From: Klebsormidium nitens
Taxonomy: Eukaryota > Streptophyta > Klebsormidiophyceae > Klebsormidiales > Klebsormidiaceae
Direction of reading: 5' to 3'
NCBI GenBank assembly: GCA_000708835.1
Contig: DF237441.1
Coordinates: forward strand, 1-59,249
Length of the DNA: 59,249 bases
Shown here: positions 1 to 12,024 of the stretch, one piece after another
Layout of the letters: each line of letters begins with the position of its first letter
Numbering within the stretch: the first letter of the stretch is position 1
The notes under the pieces: generated by a model
Told to the model about the DNA's origin: nothing
Databases searched by the model: none
Seen by the model: only the letters and a program-made list of their open reading frames with translations
Made by a program: the position numbers and the translations under genes

Positions 1-80
1 TTACGGTATATGTTCGAACTTCGAAGTTTTTACCGTACCAGCGCTTTGCATATCTGTTTGCATGCAGGCAGCAGGCCTGT
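1..80. other. No gene seen at the left edge
   Basis: Short edge segment before the fold-back element. It contains a small inverted pair (TTCGAACTTCGAA) and no supported coding sequence. Confidence 0.3.
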
Positions 81-808
81 CTAAGGGTCTTTACACACAG
101 AGCGGGTGAACTTGGTTTTGAGCGACGGTACAGCAGGGGTTGCGGTGCTCCCGTCGCCAAGAAAACACCGCGGGTGAACTCAGGTGACCTTTTCAATTCG
201 CCGGCAAGTACGGCCTGACGTCAGCTTTTTCACCGCGGTGTTCCAAAGTGCTACCAGGGGGACCAAACACCCCAGGTAAATAGGTTTGCATCCTGAACCA
301 TGTGCCAGCAGCCAAACCTCTAATTGCCCCAACCCAAGAACTGGTGGAATTAAACCTCCGAAGGGTCTTGTATGTAACCCTCGAATTTTGGGTTGGGGCA
401 AGAAGGGGTTTAGGAGCTATACTGTGCCGATTAAGGAATGTTAACCAGGCATAATTGCTCAAACTACTTGATAACTAACCACTAGACCCAATCCGCAGCC
501 CGACCGGGGTCCCTTCAGTGCTCGGGACACTCCATAATGCAATCTAGACTGTCCGATTGAGGCAGTTTTTCATCGGACGGCGCGGAACATGGTTCCGGCT
601 CTCTGAGTGGGGTTTGGTCCCCCTGAGTGCTACCCCAAAAAAAGCCTGGTGACGGTGGTGAACTTTTTTGGACCGTCGCGCGGGACTACTTTTACGTGCG
701 GCAGTTACCCCCCGGAGTGACAAAGTAAACTTCCGCAAAACAACACCTTCGGTTCTCGGCGAATTCACCTAAAGTTCACCCTCTCTGTGTGTATAGACCC
801 TTAGGGTC
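81..808. mobile_element. Fold-back / MITE-like element upstream of the tRNA methyltransferase gene
   Basis: The two ends are inverted copies of each other. The left end (about 81-112) and the reverse complement of the right end (about 774-804) share AAGGGTCT, then TACACACAGAG, then GGGTGAACT, with a few mismatches. The similarity continues inward: GGGGGACCAAAC near 258-270 pairs with its inverted form near 612-625, and GAACCATGT near 295 pairs with an inverted copy near 590. The element is therefore a long imperfect hairpin of about 730 bp. It has no credible ORF, so it would be non-autonomous. It ends about 115 bp before the first possible start codon of the next gene and may supply leader or promoter sequence. 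No clear target-site duplication was found. Confidence 0.65.
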
Positions 809-924
809 TTTCGCGGATGAAAGGCGAGGGTGAGGTGAGAGAAGGCATCTGGACAAGCCCCTTGCCATTGATCGAGTTGCCGTAACTTCTGCACGAGCGC
901 CAGCCGAAACTTCGCATTTAAGCC

Positions 925-3900
925 TTGATGCCAAAGCACGGGCATGGGTTTGCTGAGCGACCAGCACAGTCTCCATTTGCTACAAGCTCATCCTGCTCTC
1001 TCAAAATGGATGATGGAAACATGAGCCCACAGCCTTCTGATCTGAAGCGCAAAGCCACCGCTGCGTATTCTCTCTCCAATGACGATAGGGACAGAAGGCC
1101 GCCAAAAGTGGCCAAGCTGATTGATCCCGCGGACAAGCATTCGACAATGTCAGATGTCATCGGCAGACAAGCAGTACCACCATTGCCATCGGAGCCCTTG
1201 CAAGGCTTTCAAGAAAGTGCTTTCCACGATTTCAGGGAAGCAGGAAAGGACACCACTCAATTTGCACCACCTTTGGAAAACAAGGCAGAGAAGGAATCTC
1301 TAGCTCTGCTCGAGCCTTCTACTGGCGAGTCTAGAGGAGAGACACCGGGCGAAATTGATGATGGAGGGGTGGTGCGAAAAGTTTTTAAAGAGGCAGCCGA
1401 GAGGGTGCATTCCACCGGAGGAAGTCATGATACAAACGGTGCAGCTTGCGCAGCTGATGCGGCGCCTTCGATGTGTGCACCAGAAGGGCAAACTTCCAAG
1501 GGCGTGCCTGACGGAACTAGAGAGGGGCTGGGATTGGCAGGACAGGCGGTGCCGGATCTTGCTGCTAAGGGGATGGACTTGGACAATAAGACGGCGAGCA
1601 AGGAGACTCAAATGCAGCGCGATGGGGCCCTGTGTGCGCACTTTTTAAAGAACCAATGCCGGTAAGCTTTTGGTGCGGTTGGTCTGGAAACAAGTATTCG
1701 TCCATGTTTGGAACTCAAGCCTGCACTTACTTATGTTGCCGACTTCTGGTGACGAAAGAACTGATTCTGAGATGTGATTGAGGATAGAACAGCACGGCAG
1801 CGTAATAAGGTTTGGGTTTCGCCTGCGTCTCCTGACATGACTTGGTTTCGTTGGAAATAGCTGATGCTTTGTGGAGGTAATCAGGCGCTGTATTATCGAT
1901 TGGACTCGGACCCTGTGAGGAAGGACATCTGTTCCCACTCTTAGCTGCATGCATTTGCTTGACAGCACTTGGTCCCTGATCGCTGAGATGCCAGTTGACG
2001 AATGGGATTACCAGGACCAAAAAGTGGGTCCTTCTGAACCAGGACGCTAAAACAGATGGCTAAACTCAATAACACCCGGCCATTCCCCATCTACCAGCTT
2101 CAGCCTTTTGCCCCTGCTTTACGTTCCTTGTGCATGTCCAGCTAGGGTCCATGTTCGCCCATAGCAGTAGGCTCAACGGTTGCTCGCCAGAAGGTATTTT
2201 CTGGCACCACCGCAGCTTTTCAAGTCTCGAACCTTTGTCGAGGAACTGGCAGCACTGCGACAATGTCTTCAGCATCCCAGAATGCTGATCACCTCTTCTT
2301 TTTCTCGCTTTTCAGCTTCGGCAACACTTGCAAGTTTTCTCACTCAGCGGGAGAGTCTGTGCGCCCTGATTCGAAGCACACCCTTGGGCCAGTCAATTCG
2401 AAGGGCAGTGACAGGTCCTCAATGAGCGCTGCGGAATTGGGTAAGAGCCGCAACTTTGATTGCCAATGCCACCCGTTTATTTCTGCAATTCCCGCTTGCG
2501 TACCAGGACTTTTGATCAGCCACCCCAACATTGCTATACTTTAGGACTTTCTGCTCATCGGAAGGTTTCTAATGAGACAAAAAGACCCTCAGAAAAGTGC
2601 GGTCTGACGCAATTCTCGTCTGGTGTCGTTTGTCCACCACACGAATGGTTCCCGTCCTCACCTCTCCTTATTGCAAACTAAAAGCGCTGGTACATTGTCC
2701 AGATTTGCCCTGTCTTTTGTCTTCACATGTTTCCAGAGCGGCAGAGAATGCGCCAAGCGTCCGTATGAGCACACACATGGAAAGGACGTCCGGTATTGAA
2801 TTGCAGCTTCAGGTGTCTTCTGAGCTAGTTCAGTTGTTGCCCTGAAAACATAATCTTCATAGGCGAGCAGCTTCATATGCATATGCTTCACCACCGCCGT
2901 GCGGTCCCTCCCCATGATCATACAGCAACATCACGATTCCATCCCTAGTTTTCATATCAAAATTTTCACAAAATGTCCAAGCCTTCGCTTGGCAGAAGCT
3001 TTTCCGAGCCCCCATCTATCTAAAACGGGCCGCCTCTTCCAAATTCCTTTCATTTTCCATGAGCTCTTTGAGGGCTCTTTTCAAAGTCTATTCTCTCACA
3101 TCTCTCAGCTGCCCAGTACGGCCTGCTCAACAAGTGCGTGATCAATGTTCCCAAGCACTGGCTGACTCCCGACTTCAAGGCGTTTGTCGACGCGCTCGGT
3201 GTCAAGTACCAGTCCCTCAAGAAGCAGAAGGGCGCGATTCTCGGATTCCTGACCTTTGAAACTGTTGCACAGTCCGACGCCGCAGCAGCGGTTCTGTTGA
3301 AACAAACGCTCAGGGGCAGTCACTTGAAGATCAGCGAAGCGCGGCCGAGAGCCTGGGAGTTGCGCGCGATGGCGCAGCCGGGGGGGCTGGTTCGAGGGGC
3401 AAAAAGACCCCCTGGACAGGAGGGAAATCAGAATAATCGGACGGATAGTAGGAAACGGTCGGAGAGAGGGTAGCGAGGAAGGGGGAAGGCGGAGGAGGGG
3501 CCGGCGTGAGAGTTGGAGGAGGGGGGATCGGGGGGGCAGGTTATGATGATGACATCAGGAAGGATATCCGGGACGCGGTGACCCCCTGGTGGCGGACGGA
3601 ATATGCGAAGCAGCTAGAGCAGAAGGAGGCGACGATCGGACAGCTGCTGAAACGCCTGGTAAGGAGGAGTGCACATTGTTTCTATACTTTGAGGATGCTT
3701 CCAAAACGCTCATTTACGAATCAATCAAGCCGGGTTCTGAAGTTCCAAAAGTGCACACAACAATGTTTCTGAGTCTTTTCTGAACACACCAGATTTACAG
3801 TTCTGCTAATTTGGACACTCAGAACCTATCGCCCGCAGTGGACATGCGTGTCCTACGCTCTCATTTTCAGGTTGTGGAGAGAAGCAACCTAGCTCTGCCT

Positions 3901-6900
3901 GGTTGACTGCAGATGGTTACGGTTAGAGAGGTTTAGAGACAAACCTTAGGGCGGGCTGTAGATTAGACCACCAGGTCTTGTCCCCGTTGCAGTGTGTAGC
4001 CCTAGGGGAGCCTCGGGGCTTCCGTATTGGTGCTCCGAGCGGGGGCCTTATACTTCTTGCCTCTTTTCTACCCAACCCACTTGATTTCATTTTTCAAGTT
4101 TTTGTGCTGATCGAAGCAGCCTCGCACCTCTTGTTTAGCCACACTTCCGCTTCAGTGAATCAGATGAGGTCCAACTTTCTTGGTATCTCCTGATGAAGTG
4201 AAGCGTTCCTTTTTACCTGGACGGTTCCGATTGAGCTTCCCCACACGCGGTCGACATGTGAACTACCTCTCGGACTCAGCCCGAAACATTATCTACGAAG
4301 CTATTCAGTCTGCGTCTCGCGTGGCCCCAGGGCGTTCCTTCTTCCGAAGACAATAAACCCCTGAAGCGACGAAACCCTTAAATCTGGAACCCCATAAAAT
4401 ACATCTTGGCCTGCATCTGTAGCTCCGAAAATCTTGTAGAGCGTGCCCCAGGGCGTTTTCTCTGCTTCCACCGTAATCACAAAACGACGACTGATGTTAT
4501 TGCGGAACCCCGGAAGAACAGAGTTTGGCCTGCATCTGCGAAGCCCCAAGCTTTCTGTCTTCAGAAACGAAACTGCAAAATGACGGCTCCCTGAAAGTGT
4601 AGCCTTGGGCTCTTACCGCAGGTCCGAAAAGCTCGCAAAGCCTGGCCCCAGGGCGTCCCCTCCCCCGCGTGGTTGCGTCACTCCAAGAAGCACACGGGCA
4701 TGGCGTGCCCCCTGCTGGGGATTGTCGCGTCTCCGGTTACGGAGGGGTACCGGAACAAGTGCGAGTTCACGATTGGGCTTGGCATGGACGGCCAGAGAAC
4801 GGTGAGGGGTTTCGCAATAGGCGGGCGTTGATGGGTTTCGAGATTTTGGGTTTGCGAATGACGAGCTGGGTTTGTGCCTGAGGTTCGAGCTTCGAGATAC
4901 AAGTTTTGTGTTCCTGGGGATAGCGTTGGTGCAAGGAACAACCTTCTGATTTTGCGATAGGCAAAGTGGTCGATAATCCGGAATACCTAGTAAAAAAGGG
5001 CGGTCTGATGGTAGCTTTCGACCATTACCATCTTTGAGCGGAGATCGCTCCAACTCGAGATGCTGGATGGCCTCTGAGCAGTTTCTTCGCTGCAAAAAAT
5101 TTCGGACACCTCACACAACAATTTTGGTACTGCTTTCGACGTTCTCCAAAAGTAGTTGGTCTCGAAGCAGCCCGTGCTTGTGTGCTTAGCACTGTTTTGG
5201 GTCGACTCGATGGACTTCCGAAGGTGCTCCATCCGTTGTGGAGCTTGTTGTGCTGATTGCAAGGACTCTTTGCACGGGCGCCACCTCTCTAGTGAAGCGA
5301 TCCGTTATCTGTATTGCTTACCAGATGATCCTCTAGGGGCAGGATCTTGAAGATACTGTGAGATCCTGGCCGGCAGGATAAGTTGTCTCAGCTTGGGCAC
5401 TTGGCTTCCCGGCCAAGTCAACGTCTGAGAAGCGTGTTTACTTTCGATCGTGCAGGTTGGCTTTCAGCTGGGGTTGTTCCGAGAGGGTTACACTGCCATC
5501 GCATCGCCCCGGGAGTGCCTGAACGTGTCGCCGGTCTCGAAAGCCTATGTCGAAATCATCCAGGTGAGCTTGCCATGGCTGTTTTTGACTCTCCAGATCC
5601 TTTAGAGGCGGTTTCTTGTATCTGCAGATATCCCGGATCCCGGCAGATACAAGAAACGGGCCCGTGAAGTGCAGGGACAAGATGCCGCATCGGCAAACTG
5701 CGAGGTTTCTGGAAACGACGATGTACTCGTTCTTTGGTCTGATCGAGATGACACTTTGTCGAAAACAAATGTGGTACCTGCGTTACTAACGAAGCCTGCC
5801 TGAGATAGATGGGTTGCCTTGCAAGACCGCGGCCTTGCGGCTGACTTCCGCTAGAACTGCTTCTTGTGACAACCGGTCGAAAAAGACGTTCGCTTTCAGG
5901 TTTTCGAGCCGTTCCCTTGTTGTTCCCATCCGGGTCTGCCACGGGTGTTATGCTCTTTCAGTCCGGTCGACTCGTTAATTTGGAGCTCGTTGATGGTTGT
6001 CTGTCTCTCTAAGTGTTCACGCTCTGCGAGACCGGTTCTTTTGCCAAACTCAACTCGAACGTCCGAGCTGATTCATAGAGAAGAATGAGACGGGCGTATG
6101 ATGATTGCTTCTGAACGTACGATTGCGCTTCTGCAGGACTTCATTCGGACGTCCGAGCTCAGCGTGTGGGACAAGAAGGAGAATAAGGGCGTTTGGCGAA
6201 TGGTTACGATACGGGAAGGGCGGGCCGCCGCCGAGGGCGGGCCAGAAGACGGGAGCACCAAGATTGGCGAGGTGGGAAATTAGGGAACGAGTTTCCTTCG
6301 CTCTTAGCACCTGGAACATTTCCGAACATTTCCAATGTAACCTGAACCCTATTTTCAGCATGCCATTACAGCCCTTTCATAAGTATCATGATCTGCAGCT
6401 GAATCTCTGACTGGAAATGCGACAGTGTCCCGAATGATTCTCGTCTCATAATCTGCCAGGATTGACGACTTCGGAGCCCCGGGTTCTTGACATCAAGCCC
6501 TTCTCGTGTCAAAATTTGACGAAACAGAATTCGGGCTTTAGAGGTCGCAGAGACCGTTGCAAGTTCATATGCAGGTTCCATCCAGTGAACGAGCTCAGTC
6601 TCTGCCCAGAAGCATTCCTACATTCCCCGCTGGATCGCAGAGATGAAAGCGTAATCCCTTGTCAATTCTTTTCAACATTACGAGCACATTTGAGAGACGT
6701 GCGGCTTTGCGTGGCCCGATACGAATATGTTTCCCCCTTCTCGAGTGCAGCCTTCCACTATTTCGCACCATCTCTGCAACCTCCTTATCGCTTGGGAAAG
6801 TCGCAACTTGTCGATCTGACTCGTCTGCCTTTGTATGCCGTGCGGATCATATGCTAAGAACAGCTTACAGAGTCCAAAAAAATTCCGTACCTTTCGAGGC

Positions 6901-9900
6901 AGCAGTGTCTCATATAAACGACGGGCGAGTCTTTGGACGGAGAGTGTAGGCAGCTACGGCTTGATACAGAAGGAGGTTTCTCCCACATGCATTTCTGCAC
7001 ATGCAGACAAGCAGTGCAATCACCGAAGACTCTCCTCTTCGTCTTACTGCTGGAATTGGTAACAGTTCAAGTGCGAAGTTCCACACTTGACAAGCAGCGC
7101 AATCGTTTCAAGACTCTTTTGCTTGTTTCCTTACTGCGGTTACTGCTGATGGTTCCGGTGAGAAGTTTCACACTTATGAGCATGTAGACAAGCAGTGCAA
7201 TTGTCAAAGAAATTTGTTTTCTGCTTCTTACAGCAGGTACTGGTGATGATTCAAGTGAGCTCGAGGGACGCCCCCAGCGCCGACGCGCTGCAGTCAGAGT
7301 ACGGGCGGCTGACGGAAGCGATTTTCTCCGGAGCAGCTGCGCAAAGTCTGCCGTTAACGTATCTGGTAGTTCAGGTAGGCTCAGTTCTTCTTTTCTTTCT
7401 TTACCATTTGGGGACTCCGGCTTTCAGCGGCCAGGCATCGTCCCAGCAAACGTCATCGGACTGGTGTCAGAACGGATGGAAGGAGAACTGCCTTTGCCGG
7501 TGAACTCCCTGGTTACCCCCTGCATCTAAAACCCTGTGATCGACGGTCAGGTTTGGGGTTTTGCTCAAGTCAGAGCGTCGATCTGAAGAGGGTTATAGTG
7601 AGGAGGGGTCTCTAATGTCGGCTCGGGAGTTCATGTTCTGTCTCCATCCGGTCTGTCAGATGGGGTGTCGAATTCACAAGTGACATATGAATCGATAGGT
7701 TAGGTATAATAATCTCAAATTAGACAGGGTCGGGTGGGGTTAGTCAGGGGTTTTAGCGTGGGGAGGGGTTCGGAGCAGGTAAATGTTTGGGTTCCGGTTT
7801 TTGTTCGGTGTTGGGTTGGTCCCAAGACTTGGCTTGGATTCATCATGAACATACTAGAGAACCTTAGATGTTGGTAGACCGGTTAGGGCGGCTCAGAAAG
7901 TGAAGCCAGAGAAGGACCAGATTGTGGTGGTCCTGCCAACTAGGATGGGGCAGAGTTGATCTGCATCTTGCATATCAATGAAAAGCAAGTACTCTGCGCT
8001 GCTTGCTCCCTACTATAACTCAATGTCTCCTGTGTTATCTTTCAACGAAGGGCGAGAAAATTAGCCGGATTGATGTTCCAGACGCATTCCATTGTGTTTC
8101 TATCGAGCAGAAAAGGCGAATGACGTCAGTCAATTGAATTCGCAAGACCCACGTGCCAATCCACGTCACTTTCCAGGTGCACGAAGGCGTCTCCAACGCT
8201 GCCCCACCAGACGCTCCCCAGATCATTCTCGTGAACAACCGTACGGAATCCGGTGGGGTCTCAAATGGAACGGAAGCTTCGACCTCGAGTGACGCCGCGC
8301 ACATTTTCGAGCACATGTGCGGGCTCAAGTTCCGGCTCTCGCTATCGGCCTTCTTTCAGGTGGGCATTGTCTCGTGCTCCTCATAGCAATCTGCTTTTCA
8401 GAACTTTGGAGGTGTTTCTGAAGCAGCTTCGTTCGAGGGGCACTAACCAGATTGTCGGCCCTAGGACTCAAACCAGATACTGCCTGTAAATCCGGGGGGG
8501 TAATTTCAAACCCGGCTTCCACTTTTTCGGTCTTGTAGGCAGTGGGATGTTGCGTGTTTTGCCGATATGGCGACATTTTGATTGTACTTCTTGAGAGCGT
8601 CTGCTATTTCTCGACTTTCTCTCAGAGACTCTCGTTTTCAACGTTGTGTGTTAAGCTAGCCAGTTTACTCTATCCTGTTTTCATCCGCCATACTGAAATG
8701 TCTCCTGAAGTCGTCAAAGGACTTAAAGCTTAGGCCTTTGCGATATTCCAAATCAAAGTGTTGAAAGCCACGTTGGTTCATAGTCGAATAGTCGCGCCGC
8801 AAATGGGCAGCTTTACCAGCAGGGCAGCGTTCGGCGTGCCTCAACTCTGAACTGAAGTCATACATTTTGAAGCTCCTCAAAGCTCCAGACAGCAAAAACG
8901 CCGACTCTCAGATGTCGATTCCCAGTCGTTTCCCTGAGAAAGCTGTGCTGCCTTGCCGGCATGTCTCTGCGCCGCAGGTATTCGTTTTTTTAGTAGTTTA
9001 GGAGTGTCGTGCATACTTCTTAAGAGCTTTTACTCTCATTGTTCAAGGTAAACACCGCTGCGGCTGAGAAGCTCTACCGCCTCGCCGGCGACTGGGCGGG
9101 CCTCAACCGGCGAACCCTCCTCTTCGACGTTTGCTGCGGAACCGGAACGATCGGACTCACTCTTGCGGGGACCGTGGGCAAAGTCGTCGGGATCGAGATG
9201 ATTGCTCCGGCCGTCGAGGACGCACGGAAAAACGCGGAGCTGAACGGAATCCGGAACTGCGAGTTTGTGTGCGGGAAAGCGGAGGCGGTCCTCGGGAAGC
9301 TGCTGGCGCGATACGCGTCCCAGGTGGCGCCTGCTGACGCGGCGGCTGATGCGGCAGCCCGGGATGACGTCACAGACGGAGGAGAAGTGGGTGCTGACGT
9401 GGCGGCTAATGGTGGCCGCCAAGCGGCTACTACTGAGGTGGCGCCAGCAGAGGAAGCGCGGGGTTCGGCAATTGGGGCTGCGGATGAGGAGATCGGGGAA
9501 TTAATAAACGCTGACTTGGCAGCGAAGGGGCCAAGAAGTGATGACGTGGCGGCCAACGGGACTCCTGGGACGGACACGTCGGCCGCGAAGGAACGAGCAA
9601 CGCCGAGCGTGGCTTCGGGCCCGGAAGCACCAGCCGCCTCGCTTGAAGGGGTTTCGGAAAGACGAAAACGCGGAGATGACGTCAGCGGGGCAAGCGGCGC
9701 TGCGGTGGGGGCCTCTGGCGAGGACGTCAGTGGCGGGACCGGGTCGGCTTTGCGCGGGGAAGACGGAGAGGAGGCGCTATTCTCGGACGTCGTCGCAATC
9801 GTGGACCCGCCCCGCTGTGGGCTGCATCCGAACGTGAGTACAATGCTGCCTATTTTCTGGATTCCCTTGAGCGTCCTTCTTACAGCCGCAGCCAAAACTT

Positions 9901-10499
9901 GTGGTGTCGGGGCTGGATGACAGCTGTCTGATGTCTGTTGTGCGCTCCTTTTCCGAAGGCGCATAGGTTGGTGTGAATGAAGGGTGCGAAGCGGAAAAAA
10001 GGGCTATCCGTTGAGTCTAAATTGCGTACAACGATCGGTCCAGCAGCCAACAGCAACAAACCAGCATGCATCGATCTTCCACGCATGCTTCTTAGTACCA
10101 GAAAAGACGTAGCCACCTCTCAAAGAGCTCAACCTGCTCAGACCATTGCCTTACCCCTTCCATCCGAGAACAGCAGCACTCAAAACCGCGACGGTTCAGC
10201 GGGCATGATCGGCATCGTATGAAACATTACGACGTCACCAGGATTTGCATCTGTTCCCTCAGGTGCTCAAAGCGCTGGCGGCCCACGAGCGCCTCCGGCG
10301 GCTCGTATACGTATCCTGCAATCCGGAGAGCTTATTGACCAACGTGCTCGAGCTATGCGTTGCGAGTGGGGGGGCAAACCAGGGGCGTGGAAAGGGGGGG
10401 GCCAGGGCGCCCCCGCCATTTCGACCAGTGAAAGCGATGGCTGTTGATCTGTTCCCCCACACGCCACATTGCGAAATGGTCATGCTACTTGAGCGTTAG
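925..10499 (+). CDS. TRM2A: tRNA (uracil-5-)-methyltransferase, TRM2A/TRMT2A type, with N-terminal CCCH zinc finger (10 exons)
   Basis: Role from family knowledge: SAM-dependent formation of 5-methyluridine in the T-loop of tRNA. Exons read as 925-1661, 2316-2440, 3109-3658, 4622-4801, 5456-5563, 6137-6271, 7237-7374, 8177-8359, 9048-9833 and 10263-10499; junction phases agree. A CCCH finger (C-x7-C-x5-C-x3-H) is split by intron 1, as expected for plant C3H24-type proteins. An RRM-like domain fills the start of exon 3. The SAM motif (DVCCGTGTIGL) and DPPRCGL are in exon 9; the catalytic Cys motif (YVSCNPES) and the HCEMV glutamate are in exon 10. The start is 925, 928 or 1006 (MDDGN). Exon 3 changes frame between 3452 and 3470 in G-rich sequence, which is either an indel or a missed tiny intron. 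Exon 9 carries a low-complexity insertion of about 150 residues. The 6271 donor (GTGGGA) is weak. Confidence 0.9.
3452..3470 (+). other. Frame break inside exon 3 of the tRNA methyltransferase
   Basis: The RRM-like part is open until a stop at 3471-3473. The downstream part (DAVTPWW and following) is open in another frame from 3452. The two frames overlap for 18 bases in a purine-rich stretch. One missing base, or two extra bases, joins them without loss. The only splice-like pair that restores the frame would excise about 41 bases, which is implausibly short. Confidence 0.55.
4279..4660 (+). repeat. Degenerate tandem copies of an intron end plus exon start
   Basis: The exon that starts at 4622 opens with TCCGAAAAGCTCGCAAAG and then GCCCCAGGGCGT. 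Earlier in the same intron the same order recurs from 4423 (TCCGAAAATCTTGTAGAG, GCCCCAGGGCGT at 4445), preceded by TAG in the place of the acceptor. It recurs more weakly from 4279, with GGCCCCAGGGCGT at about 4324. TTGGCCTGCATCTG also appears twice between the copies. The last copy is the functional exon boundary. Confidence 0.6.
7006..7266 (+). repeat. Three degenerate tandem copies ending in an exon acceptor
   Basis: GACAAGCAGYGCAAT occurs at 7006, 7089 and 7187. Each copy is followed by a CTTACTG or CTTACAG stretch and then a version of GGTACTGGTGATGATTCAAG. The third copy contains the real acceptor (CAG at 7234-7236) and the start of the exon at 7237. Units are about 83 and 98 bases long. 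Confidence 0.65.
9320..9775 (+). other. Low-complexity insertion inside the methyltransferase domain
   Basis: Between the SAM-binding motif and DPPRCGL the protein gains about 150 residues rich in Ala, Asp, Gly and Glu. Compact TrmA-family enzymes have no such segment here. The DNA repeats GATGACGT and GCTGACGTGGCGG several times. The reading frame stays open, which suggests a tolerated surface loop. Confidence 0.7.
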
Positions 10500-12024
10500 G
10501 AGCCGACCACGCTGGGCAGGCCAGGGGCTAATTGGTGATGACGTCACATTACCAACCGTATTGCTTGTTAGCTGGAAGTAGGGAAGCTGACATGTTTACG
10601 GCTGGCTTTTTGCAGTCTTTAGAATGGCGAAACAATCTGAATAATCGGTACGAAAGCTTAGCGAGAGTTCAATTTGTCAAATGAGCGTCTCAAGCCTGAA
10701 TGTGCTATACGTCGATCCGAGTTCGGTTTCATGCAATTGATTATACTTCAAGTTCAGCCACGATCGAGCTTCAATGACTTGCAACGGTTGATGGTATTGG
10801 TACGTACCAGGAAGGTCGATGCCAAGACCAATGATCCAAGTTTTGTACCATTTCCAATTCCATATTGAAGCGATTGAGCGCCATCATTGGTGTTCTTCTC
10901 TAGCTTAATATAACATTTCGATCAATGCGCATGATCGGTTACTAGACGGTCGCGATCGATCTCCTGCATATGCAGTATAACGTGGCGCCGGGTTTGTGAT
11001 CAGCGGCGAGTGGCGAGCCTAGATGCATATGTCATGCTGAATGTACGTGAGTACGTCCATTGCACTTGCTCGATCCCATCTTAAAATAGGGGAAACTTAG
11101 GCACCCATGCCACCGTGACATCGGCCGGCAACCGTATGCGTTTGCTTCAATTTGCTAATCGACTAAGGTCTACGCAATGAGCTATAATCTCCTATTGTGG
11201 AAGGCTTTTCCCTGACGTTCTCCCATGGAATAGAGTGGTAGTCGATCCGCTACCGTTTAGGCGACGATGGGGCGAATGTCGTACAGCCTGTGTGTGCTAA
11301 ACTTACCAATTCTCCTGGAGTCTACCGCTGGCTCAACCACAACATTGAAAAAACTGCGAGATTTGATGCGTAAATCAACTTTTCTGCAGCCTGAAGGTCG
11401 GCGGCTTTGGGCTGAAGCAGCTCTTTGGGTGTCTGCACTGCAGTCATCGGCACCGCGCAATGCATGCAGTGAAAGCCTTCAAACCATATGCAGACTTGCG
11501 GTACACCCTTATTACATATCATCGGCAGGGGAGTCAGATTACGAGTCTCCTTTCAAGATGCTCGTAGCGCTCTGCTCGACGATCATCATGCCGTCGGATA
11601 CCTGCAACACAAACCGCCATGTGCTCATGCTCATGCTTCCGAAGATCAGAAGTTCTGATCTTCCAATCGTACTATCCAAGCCGATACTATGATCTCCTCC
11701 GGCCGATTTTAGAAATGGGTGAGGGAATAAACAAGCCCTGAAATGCTTTCTCCGAGATCGTGCTTTAACCCTGCGCAAGTACTGTGGGCACTTTCCTACA
11801 TGCGACAACCACGCCTGACTTTGTAGGCCACCGCAAAGGCTCTAGTTAGAGTAAGAAATCTGAAGCTCAGACGCTTCAAGAGCATCTCAAGAGCACGAGC
11901 GGGTCTTGACCAGACAAGGACTCTTCCGCACATACTGAATCAGCCGTCAGCTCGAAAAAGCGCCGTACTCCACGTTCTTCTCTCAGTCACCACGACCTTG
12001 CGCACATGAGGCGGCAACTTGAAG
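10500..12024. other. Intergenic region between convergent genes
   Basis: This lies between the 3' end of the tRNA methyltransferase and the 3' end of the minus-strand kelch gene. A TGACGTCA palindrome sits at 10549-10556, just past the stop codon. A 141-codon plus-strand ORF (11267-11692) shows no recognisable motif, and no further exon of either neighbour could be supported. Confidence 0.4.

Noticed and set aside
9074-9964. 296-codon minus-strand ORF over the methyltransferase domain
   Set aside because: Antisense of an exon with unmistakable TrmA-family motifs; low-complexity Ser/Ala-rich translation.
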